Source: Pycnococcus provasolii
Lineage: Eukaryota > Chlorophyta > Pseudoscourfieldiophyceae > Pseudoscourfieldiales
Length of the DNA stretch: 64,000 bases
Reading direction: 5' to 3'
Assembly (NCBI GenBank): GCA_049487715.1
Contig: CP150550.1
Coordinates: 124,001-188,000 of the forward strand
Shown here: in pieces, positions 1 through 7,781 of the stretch
Numbering within the stretch: the first letter of the stretch is position 1
Layout: each line of letters begins with the position of its first letter
Notes under the pieces: generated by a model
Seen by the model: only the letters and a program-made list of their open reading frames with translations
What the model was told of the DNA's origin: nothing
Databases searched by the model: none
Made by a program: the position numbers and the translations under genes

Positions 1-858
1 CCTCGCGCCTGACGCACTCCACGCCTTCCACTCCTCCTTGCTCATCAGATCGAGCGTGCGCACGTACGTGCGCGCCTCCTCGAACGAGCGAAACTCGCCA
101 GCCACGTTGCCGATCTGGTATCCGAGGAAGTCGCCGTACGACGTCCAGCCTGATGACGCGTACTTTTGATCAGGATTGCTTGGAATATCGTGAGGCCTCG
201 CGCCTGACGCACTCCACGCACGCCACTCCTTTCGGCTCTTCAGACCGAGCGTATGCACGTACGCGCGTGCCTCCTCGAACGAGCGAAACTCGCCAGCCAC
301 GTTGCCGATCTGGTATCCGAGGAAGTCGCCGTAAGACATCCAACCCGATGACGCGTAATACGTTTGAGGATGGCTCGGGATGTCGTAAGGCCTCGCGCCT
401 GATGCACTCCACGCATTCCACTCCTCCTGGCTCTTCAGACCGAGCGTGCGCACGTACGTGCGTGCTTCGTCGAAGCTGCGAAACTCGCCAGCCACCTTGC
501 CGATCTTGTACCCGAGGAAGTCGGGGTACGACAGCCAACCTGATGACTTGTATGTCTGTTCAGGATGGCCCGGAATGTCGTAAGGCCTCACGCCTGACGC
601 GCTCCACGCCTGCCACTCCTCCTTGCTCTTCAGACCGAGCGTGTGCACGTACGCGCGTGCCTCCTCGAACGATCGAAACTCGCGGCGCGCCTTCTGGCCA
701 GCCGCAAGCACGACGAAGTCGCCGGACGACGTCCCGCGTGATGACGCGTACGTACGGCACGACGACACGGCGGCATGGCCCATGCGCATGGGCACAGCGC
801 GCGTGCGCACGTAAGCGTGCCCACCACACACACAACGTGGCTTGAGCGCGCACGGCAT
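1..858 (-). CDS. Partial protein of tandem ~63-residue repeats (GW-x-S-Y-G-D-FLG type)
   Basis: The minus frame is open from 858 (Met; later Mets at 789 and 783) to the left edge, so the 3' end is missing. A TAG lies about 70 bp upstream of 858. After a short non-repetitive N-terminus come three full units and part of a fourth, period about 189 bp. Each unit reads GW.SYGDFLGY.IG.VAGEF, then RSFEEAR.YV.TLGL, then KEEW.AWSASGARP.DIP..P...Y. The first unit is diverged (RGTSSGDF). From memory this resembles the repeats of algal and protist proteins called phage-integrase repeat units; the molecular role is unknown to me. The repeats are so alike in DNA that recent duplication or gene conversion is likely. 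Other introns or an upstream start cannot be excluded. Confidence 0.7.
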   Translation of the reverse strand, partial: MPCALKPRCVCGGHAYVRTRAVPMRMGHAAVSSCRTYASSRGTSSGDFVVLAAGQKARREFRSFEEARAYVHTLGLKSKEEWQAWSASGVRPYDIPGHPEQTYKSSGWLSYPDFLGYKIGKVAGEFRSFDEARTYVRTLGLKSQEEWNAWSASGARPYDIPSHPQTYYASSGWMSYGDFLGYQIGNVAGEFRSFEEARAYVHTLGLKSRKEWRAWSASGARPHDIPSNPDQKYASSGWTSYGDFLGYQIGNVAGEFRSFEEARTYVRTLDLMSKEEWKAWSASGAR

Positions 859-924
859 GCGCAGACTACGGTGATATGATAATGGACGGGGCGCGTGCGG
901 GGCAAGCCAACCTTCCCCGAACCC

Positions 925-962
925 AAACCCCTATTCCAAACCCCTATTCCAAACCCCTATTC
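925..962. repeat. Three tandem copies of a 13-bp AAACCCCTATTCC unit
   Basis: Copies start at 925, 938 and 951, the last lacking its final base. They lie in the head-to-head spacer between the repeat protein (-) and the NDP kinase (+). The AAACCCCTA core is a relaxed version of the CCCTAA motif seen upstream of many other genes here. Confidence 0.75.
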
Positions 963-1025
963 ATTCTTTGAGATTTTGGTTTTGTTCGTTCTGTCCCCTC
1001 CTTCTCCTAGGTCGCCTGCTGGAAT

Positions 1026-1741
1026 ATGCAGAAGTTTCGGATAAGACCTCTCCCGGCTCTCCGTGGCACCACAAAGTCCACAAGTTCACGAGTCAAGGTT
1101 CCTTCCGCTCGCCCAGTTTTACTTTTACGTAACTTTAACGAGGTACCAACGATGATGATGATGTCCAAGTCCATGTCCATGTCCGCCCCTAGGCGCTCTT
1201 CTCTGCTCGTCGTGCTCCTTGTCGTCGTGCTTCTTCATCTCGATCGCGATCGGTCGTCACTAGGGCCGCGAATCAGGAGCGATCGTACGTCATGGTCAAA
1301 CCAGACGGCGTGCAGCGAGGACTCGTGGGGGAAATCATCAGCAGGTTCGAACGAAAGGGATTCTACCTCAAGGGACTCAAGATGTTCAACTGCCCAGAGG
1401 ATATCGCCAAGGAACACTACAAGGACCTCAGCTCGAAGCCGTTCTTCCCCGACCTTGTCGAGTACATCTGCAGCGGACCCGTCATCTGCATGATCTGGGA
1501 GGGCAAGGGCGTCGTCAAGTCCGCACGCAAGCTTATTGGCGCAACCAACCCGCTCGAGAGCGAGCCAGGAACCATCCGAGGCGACTTCGCGGTCGAGGTG
1601 GGACGCAACGTCATCCACGGAAGCGACAGCGACGAGAACGGCGAGCGCGAAATCGGAATCTGGTTCAGCTCAGGCGAGGGCACGGCGGAGTGGACGCCGC
1701 ACATGGAGCCTTGGCTTCGCGAAATTGGACGCGAGGACTAA
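1026..1741 (+). CDS. NDK: Nucleoside diphosphate kinase, probably organelle-targeted
   Basis: The enzyme transfers the gamma phosphate from ATP to NDPs through a phospho-histidine. The catalytic core starts at the [11 protein letters not shown] motif (ATG 1292) and contains NVIHGSD with the active-site His, then the usual C-terminus (EWTPH.EPW). The core is full length for the family. The same frame is open upstream back to a TAG at 1190-1192 and encodes NQERSYV, expected just before MVKPDG, preceded by a Ser/Arg/Ala-rich stretch typical of a transit peptide, but with no Met. I therefore infer an upstream coding exon, 1026-1097 ([14 protein letters not shown]), spliced over a 95-nt GT-AG intron to 1193 in phase 0, giving about 206 residues. 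The core is certain; the first exon is a model. Confidence 0.85.
1098..1192 (+). other. Proposed intron in the NDP kinase transit-peptide region
   Basis: GT at 1098 and AG at 1191-1192 join a Met-initiated exon to the open transit-peptide frame in phase 0. The donor (GTTCCT) is weak, so another upstream donor or a 1-bp frameshift is possible. Confidence 0.45.
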
Positions 1742-1854
1742 AGCGGTTCCCCAAGAGTGTGCAGGCGTTAACATACAGTATACAGCACAATTATTAAGAC
1801 AAAAACAAAAGAAAAAGGGCGTCCTATCCAAAAACAAACAAAATACAGAAAACA

Positions 1855-2838
1855 CTAGGCCGCAGTTGTCACGTCGTTGCCGTCCACGTCGAAGCGGTGC
1901 TCCACCCAGCGCCAGGCGCCGCCACGAGCGCTCGGGTGTGGCGTGCTCCCACCGTCCTGGTCCCAGTGGTACTCGACCATTACGCCGTTACCGTCGGCAG
2001 ACACGACAAGTGCCTGGCTGCTGCGCGTGCCGTATTTCTCCACCACAGCATCGACAAACACGCTGCGTAGCTTCTCTTCCCAGTGTTCCGGCACGCCCGT
2101 GCTCGGTCTCGGGCCGTCCGTCGCCTCGTCAGGAACCTCCGAGTCCCACAGCACGTCCGTGACGAGCGCGCGCGCGAGGTCAGCCGCCTCCGTGAGGTTC
2201 GCCTCGCTCTCTCTTAGCCTTTCGCGCGCGTGACGCAAACCTCGCCGGCACTTCGGCCACGGCACGAGCGGATCGCCGTTGCTGACAGCGTGAGCGTCGC
2301 CACCCTCACCACCGTCCATCGGCCACGGCTCCGCCTTGCCCGTAGCTGCAGTCGCGCCGCGGTTGCTCGCAAGCCATGCGTCTGCGACCACGCCACCGTC
2401 GTTCACGAACCACGCTCCGACGACGAGATTGAAACCCTTGAATTCGTCGCCCTGTCGCATCACCGAGTCGGCGAACGCGCGAGGACTCGCCGCCTCACCG
2501 CTGAGATACCTGCTGACAAGCTCGCCACGTGACCTTTGTCCACTTGCCGCCTCCGGCTCGCGAAAGTTGGTCACAACTGCGAATCGACGTAGGGAAGGAT
2601 TGACGCCAAACCAGGTCCCACCATGGTCTGAGTCGCGACCTGCGAGCACGACACCTTGGCGAGTTTCAGCTGAGCACGAAGTGGACGCGACGTTGGAAGA
2701 CGGATCTGCAGGCGCACCATTTTCCGTCGCGAGCCAACGGTGGAGCGGCTGGGAGGGTCGCGCGAGGTACTCGTCGCGGTTCGAGAGCACCACCAGAGGG
2801 TATAACGAGGAGACGGATAACAAAAACGACACGCACAT
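1855..2838 (-). CDS. TANGO2: TANGO2 / NRDE-family protein
   Basis: Ntn-hydrolase-like fold protein linked in animals to ER-Golgi organisation, heme and acyl-CoA handling; the reaction is not settled. I chose the Met at 2838 because it is followed by Cys (MCVSF), the conserved N-terminal Met-Cys of the family; the open frame continues upstream to 3066 with unlikely sequence. Residues 1-35 hold the defining NRDE motif (VVLSNRDEYLARPS). Then come the family motifs GGTWFGVN.....AVVTNFR and SRGELVSRYL, and FNLVVG. The C-terminal part has SQALVVSADG and V.YHWD. Length is about 327 residues, normal to slightly long. Its 3' end faces NDP kinase with a 113-bp spacer. Confidence 0.9.
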   Translation of the reverse strand: MCVSFLLSVSSLYPLVVLSNRDEYLARPSQPLHRWLATENGAPADPSSNVASTSCSAETRQGVVLAGRDSDHGGTWFGVNPSLRRFAVVTNFREPEAASGQRSRGELVSRYLSGEAASPRAFADSVMRQGDEFKGFNLVVGAWFVNDGGVVADAWLASNRGATAATGKAEPWPMDGGEGGDAHAVSNGDPLVPWPKCRRGLRHARERLRESEANLTEAADLARALVTDVLWDSEVPDEATDGPRPSTGVPEHWEEKLRSVFVDAVVEKYGTRSSQALVVSADGNGVMVEYHWDQDGGSTPHPSARGGAWRWVEHRFDVDGNDVTTAA

Positions 2839-3094
2839 GCTAAAGCTTATGTGTGAAAACGGAAAATGCGGAAAATGCGCGTGAAAATGCCTGCGGGGCG
2901 GGGGGTGGAAGCCAAGGGGAGCGAGGGGGGGGGGGGAGTGGTAGAATAACTTTATCCCGATGCCTGCGCTCGCGTGACGTGTGCGCGTGACAGCACTGTC
3001 AATTGTCACCAGTGACTTGTCACTTGTCACTTGTGCCCATACGTCTAAAAACAGTTGGTAGTACACTTCATTACTGAATGAGGCATCTCAGCTT
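2839..3094. other. Spacer between two minus-strand genes
   Basis: Contains a run of about 12 G (around 2922-2935) and short repeats of GTCACTTGTCA near 3005-3032. No TTAGGG motif and no gene seen. Confidence 0.5.
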
Positions 3095-4404
3095 TCAAGT
3101 CTTCCTCCTCTTCTTTTTCGGCTTTTCTCCCGCGCTCGTATCACCGTTGTCCACATGAGATGTCCGCTGCGCTGCGAAGAAGATGCCGAACCACTGGTTG
3201 CGCCGGTACACGTCATTCGCGACGGTCCCCGACTGCGCCGGACACGGGCAAGGGAACGGATTCTCGGAGACTCCCTCGCAAGCCATGCGCGCCTTTGACT
3301 CCAGAATCTCCTGCTCCATGGATAACTCCATGAACGTGTTCGTTGTCACCACAATTGGGCATCCTAACCTAGCAAGCACGCGCAGCGTGGGTGTCCAGTT
3401 GTAGTCTGGACAGCTTAGCCCCATGTTGTATCCGAGCACGAGCGCCGGCGGCGTCGTGGAGTGTTCGGCGCGAAATGCGTCGTACGTGCCGCGAAAGAAG
3501 CGTGCTTTCGACTCACCGCCCAGAAATTTCTCCGTGTTGTGCAGCCTCTCGGGCACGTCGAGGCCGACGAAGGAGACAAACAGGCTACTTGGCCCAGTGC
3601 CGAGCAGGTGAAAGCACTTGACAGCCGACCTCCACGCTGACACAAACGAACACTCAGCCGTTTCGCTCGCACCCAGCACGTGGACGTGGACGTCTTCATC
3701 CTGACGGCGAGTGAGCGCTCGACGGGCGAGCGGAAAGATTGAGCTTGCCGCCACCACCGACAACGGATAGCTCATGGCATCGGCGAAGCGTTTCAAGATT
3801 GCCGCCGCGTGCACATCTGACGTGGCCGAGTTGGAAGGCTCTGCGGCGCGAAACACGTGTTCCCATTTAGAACTTTGTTCCAGCCCCGCCTGCCTACTCT
3901 CGCTGGCGCCTGACGTTGCAGCGGCAGCGCCCGAGGATGTGTGCGGCACAGGGGAACTGAACATCTGTTCAGCGCACTCCTTCCCCAGCTGCTTGTTGAA
4001 CGCCTTGATTGCCGCAGCCACCTCGTTGCGTTTTACCTCCACGTCATTCAAGTCGCCTTCGGTGCGGAGCATTTCGCAAACGGCACTGTGCACGCCGTCG
4101 TCTTTGTTTTTGCATGCTTTGCTGCAGTAGACGATTGCCTTGCATGCAGGGCACTCCACGGACGCTTCGTCTTCCGGTTCTGTTTAAAATGTGGTGCGTT
4201 AACTTTGTTAGTTAGTGTATGTTGCTAATCCTTCTTATCCGCCACGGGTGTGTTCGAGGACGACTTACGCGCGCATACGGCGCAGCAGTTGATTCCGAGG
4301 TGCAAGTCAGGGTCGTTTTCGTTGAGTGCTGATTGTGCGCGTTCGTAGATGACTGCGTTGGTTTCTGGCACACGCGCGTTTGCGAGGTCAACGAGGCTCA
4401 ACAT
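3095..4404 (-). CDS. MYND zinc-finger protein with MSS51-like C-terminal domain
   Basis: Two exons: 4404-4269 and 4179-3095 (about 406 residues). The intron (4268-4180, 89 nt) begins GTAAGT and ends CAG, and joining it completes a textbook MYND finger split between exons: Cys41, Cys44, Cys55, Cys58, Cys64, Cys68, His76, Cys80. Start ATG at 4404. After a low-complexity linker, the C-terminal half (ALVLGYNMGLS..DYNWTPTL..L...G.PIVVTTNT) resembles the C-terminal domain shared by MSS51-type and other MYND proteins. MYND fingers usually bind proline-rich partners; the target is unknown, and a mitochondrial role as for yeast Mss51 is only a possibility. Head-to-head with the NUP50-like gene. Confidence 0.85.
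4180..4268 (-). other. Intron in the MYND gene (89 nt)
   Basis: Donor GTAAGT at 4268-4263, acceptor CAG at 4182-4180, phase 1. Support comes from the complete C-C-C-C-C-C-H-C zinc finger made only by joining the two exons. Confidence 0.9.
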
Positions 4405-4534
4405 ACTACCAGGTGGAGGGGTAATGGCGGCGCATCGTCATTCCTTGCCAGCCAGGGGCAGGGGGTCACGCAGACCAAGGAGGTGAGGGAAGGGGACGAA
4501 TAAAGGGAGACCTCCTGGGAAGAAGAAGGGAGCA

Positions 4535-4572
4535 GTTAGGGTTTCTAATAAGCGTTGTTAGGGTTAGGGTTA
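4535..4572. repeat. Telomere-like TTAGGG repeats in the MYND/NUP50 divergent promoter
   Basis: GTTAGGGTTT at 4535 and a tandem TTAGGGTTAGGGTTA at 4558-4572, followed by degenerate GGGTTCGGGTT. G-rich strand is plus, the sense strand of NUP50. The rest of the spacer 4405-4796 holds the NUP50 5' leader, pyrimidine-rich near 4675-4750; no other gene seen. Confidence 0.85.
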
Positions 4573-4796
4573 AAGATTCGGGTTCGGGTTCTTCGGGGGG
4601 AGGAGCTTGGGAGGAGGGAGGTGTGCAGACCTGGTATCCCCTATGCAGTGCAGTGCAGTGCGCGCGCCATTTCTTCTTCCCCTCTCTTTCTTTTCAGTTT
4701 AAGTTTTGGTTTTTCCCCGCCCTCTACACTCTTCCTCCTCCCTTATTCTTACCTCGGTTTCGTTTTCGTGGCACCAGGAGTTTCACAGAAAGAAGT

Positions 4797-6191
4797 ATGT
4801 CCTCCCAGCCGCGCAAGAAGCGTGCGGCGGACGTCGAGCTCGACCAGGACAACTGGCGCAGCGTCACCGCGGACAACCCCGAAGATGCGGAGGAAAACCC
4901 GGCGGGAGCAAAGGCGTGGGTCTCTGACCCGGCGGCGATCGCGTCGCGCAGGATTGTCAAGGCGCGACGACCGGGCGCAGGCAGCCTGTCGTCGTCCGCC
5001 GCGGGACCGACGGCGTCCAACCCGTTCGCGGGTGTGAACTTAGCAGCAGCACCAGCAGCAGGTGGAGGTGGAGGAACGGCGCCGGCTTCGACGACGCGTA
5101 ACCCGTTCGAGGGTGTGAACATCGCCCCCGCGCCGCCGAAGGTTGTGGACCCGCCGAGGAAACTGTACAGCGAGCAGGTGCTTACGCAGTTGCCCACCTT
5201 CTCAACGAAGGGTGGTGAAAACCCGTTCGCAAGTTTAGGGAAGCCTGACGAAGGTGGTGCTGGCGGTGGCGGTGCTGGTGCTGCCGCCGCGAGCAAGGCT
5301 GACGATGACAAAGAGAAGGAACAGGATGAGGAGAAGGAAAAGGAGTCGGCGAAGACGACGGCGCAGCCAGCAGCGTTTGGTAGCGCGTTCGGCTCAGCGT
5401 TTGGAAGCGGCTCTATCACGGCAGCAGGGGGTGGAGGATTCGGCTTCGGTGGAGCGGCTGGTGGCCCACCTGCCGTTCTTGCAGGCTCTGGCGGTGGCTC
5501 CGGAGCATTCTCCTGGGGAAGCAGCAAGGGTGGCTTCGGCGCGTCGGCTTCCACAGCGAAACCAATTTTCGGTGGAAGCGGCGGCGGTGGAGGAGGTGGG
5601 CAGGAGGAGGACGACGACGAAAATCGTGACGGCGATGGCGACGACGACGACGCACCGCTCGAGGCGGTGGAGCACCGTCCGGTTGTGACGCTTGAGGATA
5701 AGCCCGTGGTAACGGGTGAGGAGGCTGAGCGGACGGTGTACAGCGCAGACGGCGCTCTGTTCGAATTTGCCGATGGTTGCTGGAAGGAGCGCGGCCGCGG
5801 CGAGCTTCGTGTGAACGTGGCGAAGGAGGAGCCTCGGCGCGCGCGCCTGATTATGCGTTCCAAGGGGAACCTTCGGCTGCTGCTGAATGCAAGCCTCGCG
5901 AGCTTCGTGACATGCACGAAAATGGACGGACAGCGCGGCGCATCCTTCCCTGCGATCAACTGTGCTTCGCAGAGTGACGCCGCGGACGAGAAGAAGGAGG
6001 AGGGAAAGGATGAGAAGGATGCTGCTGCTGCCGCCTCCGCTTCCGCCTCTGGTACAGCAGTAGAAGCAGAACCATCGTTGTCAACGTTTGCATGGCGCGT
6101 CGCACGTGGTGGTGGTTCCATTGACGCCTTCGTGGATGTCGTGGAGAGATTCCGCGACTCAGCCAGCGAAGGCAAGGCTGCTACGTCGTAA
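4797..6191 (+). CDS. NUP50: NUP50-like nucleoporin with FG repeats and RanBP1 domain
   Basis: Nuclear-basket type nucleoporin that helps importin-alpha recycling and binds Ran. The ATG at 4797 gives an N-terminus with a basic KKRAADVELDQDNW segment like the importin-alpha binding start of NUP50 proteins. Residues about 75-270 carry NPF-type repeats (NPFAGVN, NPFEGVN, NPFASLG) and FG/GFG clusters (AFGSAFGSAFGSG). A long acidic stretch follows, then a RanBP1-like domain (about 300-460) with VYSADGALFEFADGCWKERG, RARLIMRSKGNLRLLLN and a final TFAWR element. About 464 residues. Start chosen over the in-frame upstream Met at 4623, which would translate an unlikely leader. Confidence 0.85.
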   Translation: MSSQPRKKRAADVELDQDNWRSVTADNPEDAEENPAGAKAWVSDPAAIASRRIVKARRPGAGSLSSSAAGPTASNPFAGVNLAAAPAAGGGGGTAPASTTRNPFEGVNIAPAPPKVVDPPRKLYSEQVLTQLPTFSTKGGENPFASLGKPDEGGAGGGGAGAAAASKADDDKEKEQDEEKEKESAKTTAQPAAFGSAFGSAFGSGSITAAGGGGFGFGGAAGGPPAVLAGSGGGSGAFSWGSSKGGFGASASTAKPIFGGSGGGGGGGQEEDDDENRDGDGDDDDAPLEAVEHRPVVTLEDKPVVTGEEAERTVYSADGALFEFADGCWKERGRGELRVNVAKEEPRRARLIMRSKGNLRLLLNASLASFVTCTKMDGQRGASFPAINCASQSDAADEKKEEGKDEKDAAAAASASASGTAVEAEPSLSTFAWRVARGGGSIDAFVDVVERFRDSASEGKAATS

Positions 6192-6290
6192 CTAATAAAA
6201 TTTGGAAAATAACAAGAGAGACTTTTCTCCAAACCTTATTACACGTTCTCTCCCCAAAAGCCTCTCATTACATTATTTTTTTCTCTTTCT

Positions 6291-6731
6291 TTACTGCACG
6301 GTCGTCGCCGCGTCGAGCGCGTTGAAGAGCCCGAACGCCCCCGCCGCGGCGATGGCGAGGAATCCGATGATGAGCGCGGGGTTGACATCCGATCCGTTTT
6401 CGGAAATTTCCTGCTGCCTGCTGGCCATCGCCCTTGCGTTGTTGGGTCCCTTCTTCGGTTCCTTGTAGGGCTTGAATCGCCGTTTTGTTGACGTGCATGC
6501 GGGGCACTTGTAGTCGTTGGGAAGGTTTTTGAAGTCGCCAGCCTTTCGCTCCGTGTAGATGTATCCGCAGTCGACGCAGACGTACTTCTGCTTGGTTGCG
6601 GCGGTGGCTGCTCGCGCGACTGTCGCCGCGGCTCGACGAGGCGAAGGCCTGGAGGCGGGAGCGAGCGTGCGCATCGATCGCACGGAGCGCAGAGAGAGGG
6701 CAGTGGCGGCGGGCATGATCCGACGGAGCAA
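6291..6731 (-). CDS. Plastid-targeted short-type rubredoxin with C-terminal membrane anchor
   Basis: One-iron electron-transfer protein predicted to sit on a plastid membrane. Residues 1-46 are rich in Arg, Ser and Ala with few acids, like a transit peptide. The iron site is CVDCGYIYTE and CPACTSTKRRF, with only about 20 residues between the two Cys pairs, shorter than the about 29 of bacterial rubredoxin; this matches a short plant subtype (At5g51010-like, from memory). A hydrophobic helix near residues 115-137 (PALIIGFLAIAAAGAFGLF) is the likely anchor. The partner is unknown; rubredoxins of this lineage have been linked to photosystem assembly. Ends 99 bp from the NUP50-like gene, tail to tail. 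Confidence 0.88.
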   Translation of the reverse strand: MLRRIMPAATALSLRSVRSMRTLAPASRPSPRRAAATVARAATAATKQKYVCVDCGYIYTERKAGDFKNLPNDYKCPACTSTKRRFKPYKEPKKGPNNARAMASRQQEISENGSDVNPALIIGFLAIAAAGAFGLFNALDAATTVQ

Positions 6732-7781
6732 AAGGGTGTGACGTGGGTGAGGTGGGTGTTGTTTTATCTCCGGATAGACGCCACCAATTTGAGGTCAGAA
6801 TTCCAGGGCGATTCGATCTCCTTATCTCTTTAGGGGTTTAGAATAGTTATGAATTGGCAGATTTCGAGTTTGGGGGTTTTCCCTCCCATGCACATGTGCA
6901 GCAAACTTGCCAGCCACCTTTGCCAGCCTTGCAATGGTGCTTGCTTGATCCAGGCTGCTTTAAGCGGACCACATGGAAAACGTCGGCTGCGCGAGCCGCC
7001 AGTGGACTCGTGATGTCAAGTATTTTCATTTCGACGTAATAAAGATCCCTTCAGGTTGATCCATAAGACAAAACTTCCTACCTTAGGTAAAATTTTACGG
7101 TGGCGCACGCTCTTCCTGAGCCAGGTTAGAGGTGCCCTGCGTAAAGGTTTGCGGCCGTCATCATGAATCAGATGCTCGAATTAGGACAAGGGACCACCGC
7201 TGAAACATGAAAAAATTCCGTTTGGGCAAACGAAGGGGCCCTTCGTTGGCCGAAGGGGCCAACGAAGGGGTTGAAGCGTCGCCCAACGCGTCCTTCACAA
7301 CGGCAAACTGCAACGCGCAAAAGCCCAAAAGGCCGCAGAAGGGCTGCAGAAGGGTGGAGAAAAGGAAGGCTGCAAGGGCCTTCCTTCCCAGGGAAAGCAA
7401 GAACAGAACCATCTTAAGGGCCATCTTAAGGGGCGACCTCTCCCTGTGGACGAGTACATTTAGTCGCCATTGCACTTCTTAGTAGCTTGCGTGCTTAACT
7501 TCTTATTGCGTCTTCTTCTTATTGCGTCTAACGTGCTCTTGCTCGCTCGGCTTACATTTTGGCGTTCAATTTATTTGTGCGCTTTCGCTCCCCTTTTCCA
7601 ACAAGCATTTTAAGCGTTGGTGTTGCCTTGCCTAAGTACTCTCTTCCTCTTCTTTGGGTGACGCCACAAAAAAGGTTTCTTCTTCCGGACTTGAGTTTAC
7701 GTGGTTTTGGCTATTCATGCTCGCTGGTCCTTGAACATCAGGTCTTTCTCTAACACAGGCCTTCCCATCTTGTCCTCATTT
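6732..7781. other. 1.05-kb head-to-head spacer, no gene recognised
   Basis: Separates rubredoxin (-) from the zinc-ribbon repeat gene (+). It is less GC-rich than the coding parts, contains the perfect hairpin at 7239-7269, and has repeated CTTATTGCGTCT near 7502-7530. I looked for tRNA, 5S and U-snRNA signatures and saw none. It lacks the TTAGGG arrays found in most other divergent spacers. It may hold a non-coding RNA or an old element. Confidence 0.4.
7239..7269. repeat. Perfect 13-bp inverted repeat (hairpin)
   Basis: CCCTTCGTTGGCC (7239-7251), loop GAAGG (7252-7256), then GGCCAACGAAGGG (7257-7269). A further partial copy of the arm (AACGAAGGGG) lies just upstream at 7229-7238. Confidence 0.85.

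Noticed and set aside
1-850. CRISPR-like or satellite array
   Set aside because: The 189-bp periodic sequence keeps one open frame with clear protein motifs (GW..YGDFLG); it is a coding repeat.
153-926. Plus-strand and other minus-strand open frames over the repeat gene
   Set aside because: Arg/Ser/Thr-rich translations without domains; shadows of the minus-strand repeat frame.
4724-6232. 502-residue minus-strand frame opposite the NUP50-like gene
   Set aside because: Ser/Pro/Ala-rich translation with no domain; the plus strand has NPF repeats and a RanBP1 domain.
6732-7781. tRNA, 5S rRNA or snRNA gene
   Set aside because: No T-arm GGTTCGA, no U6/U4/U2/U1 signature words on either strand.
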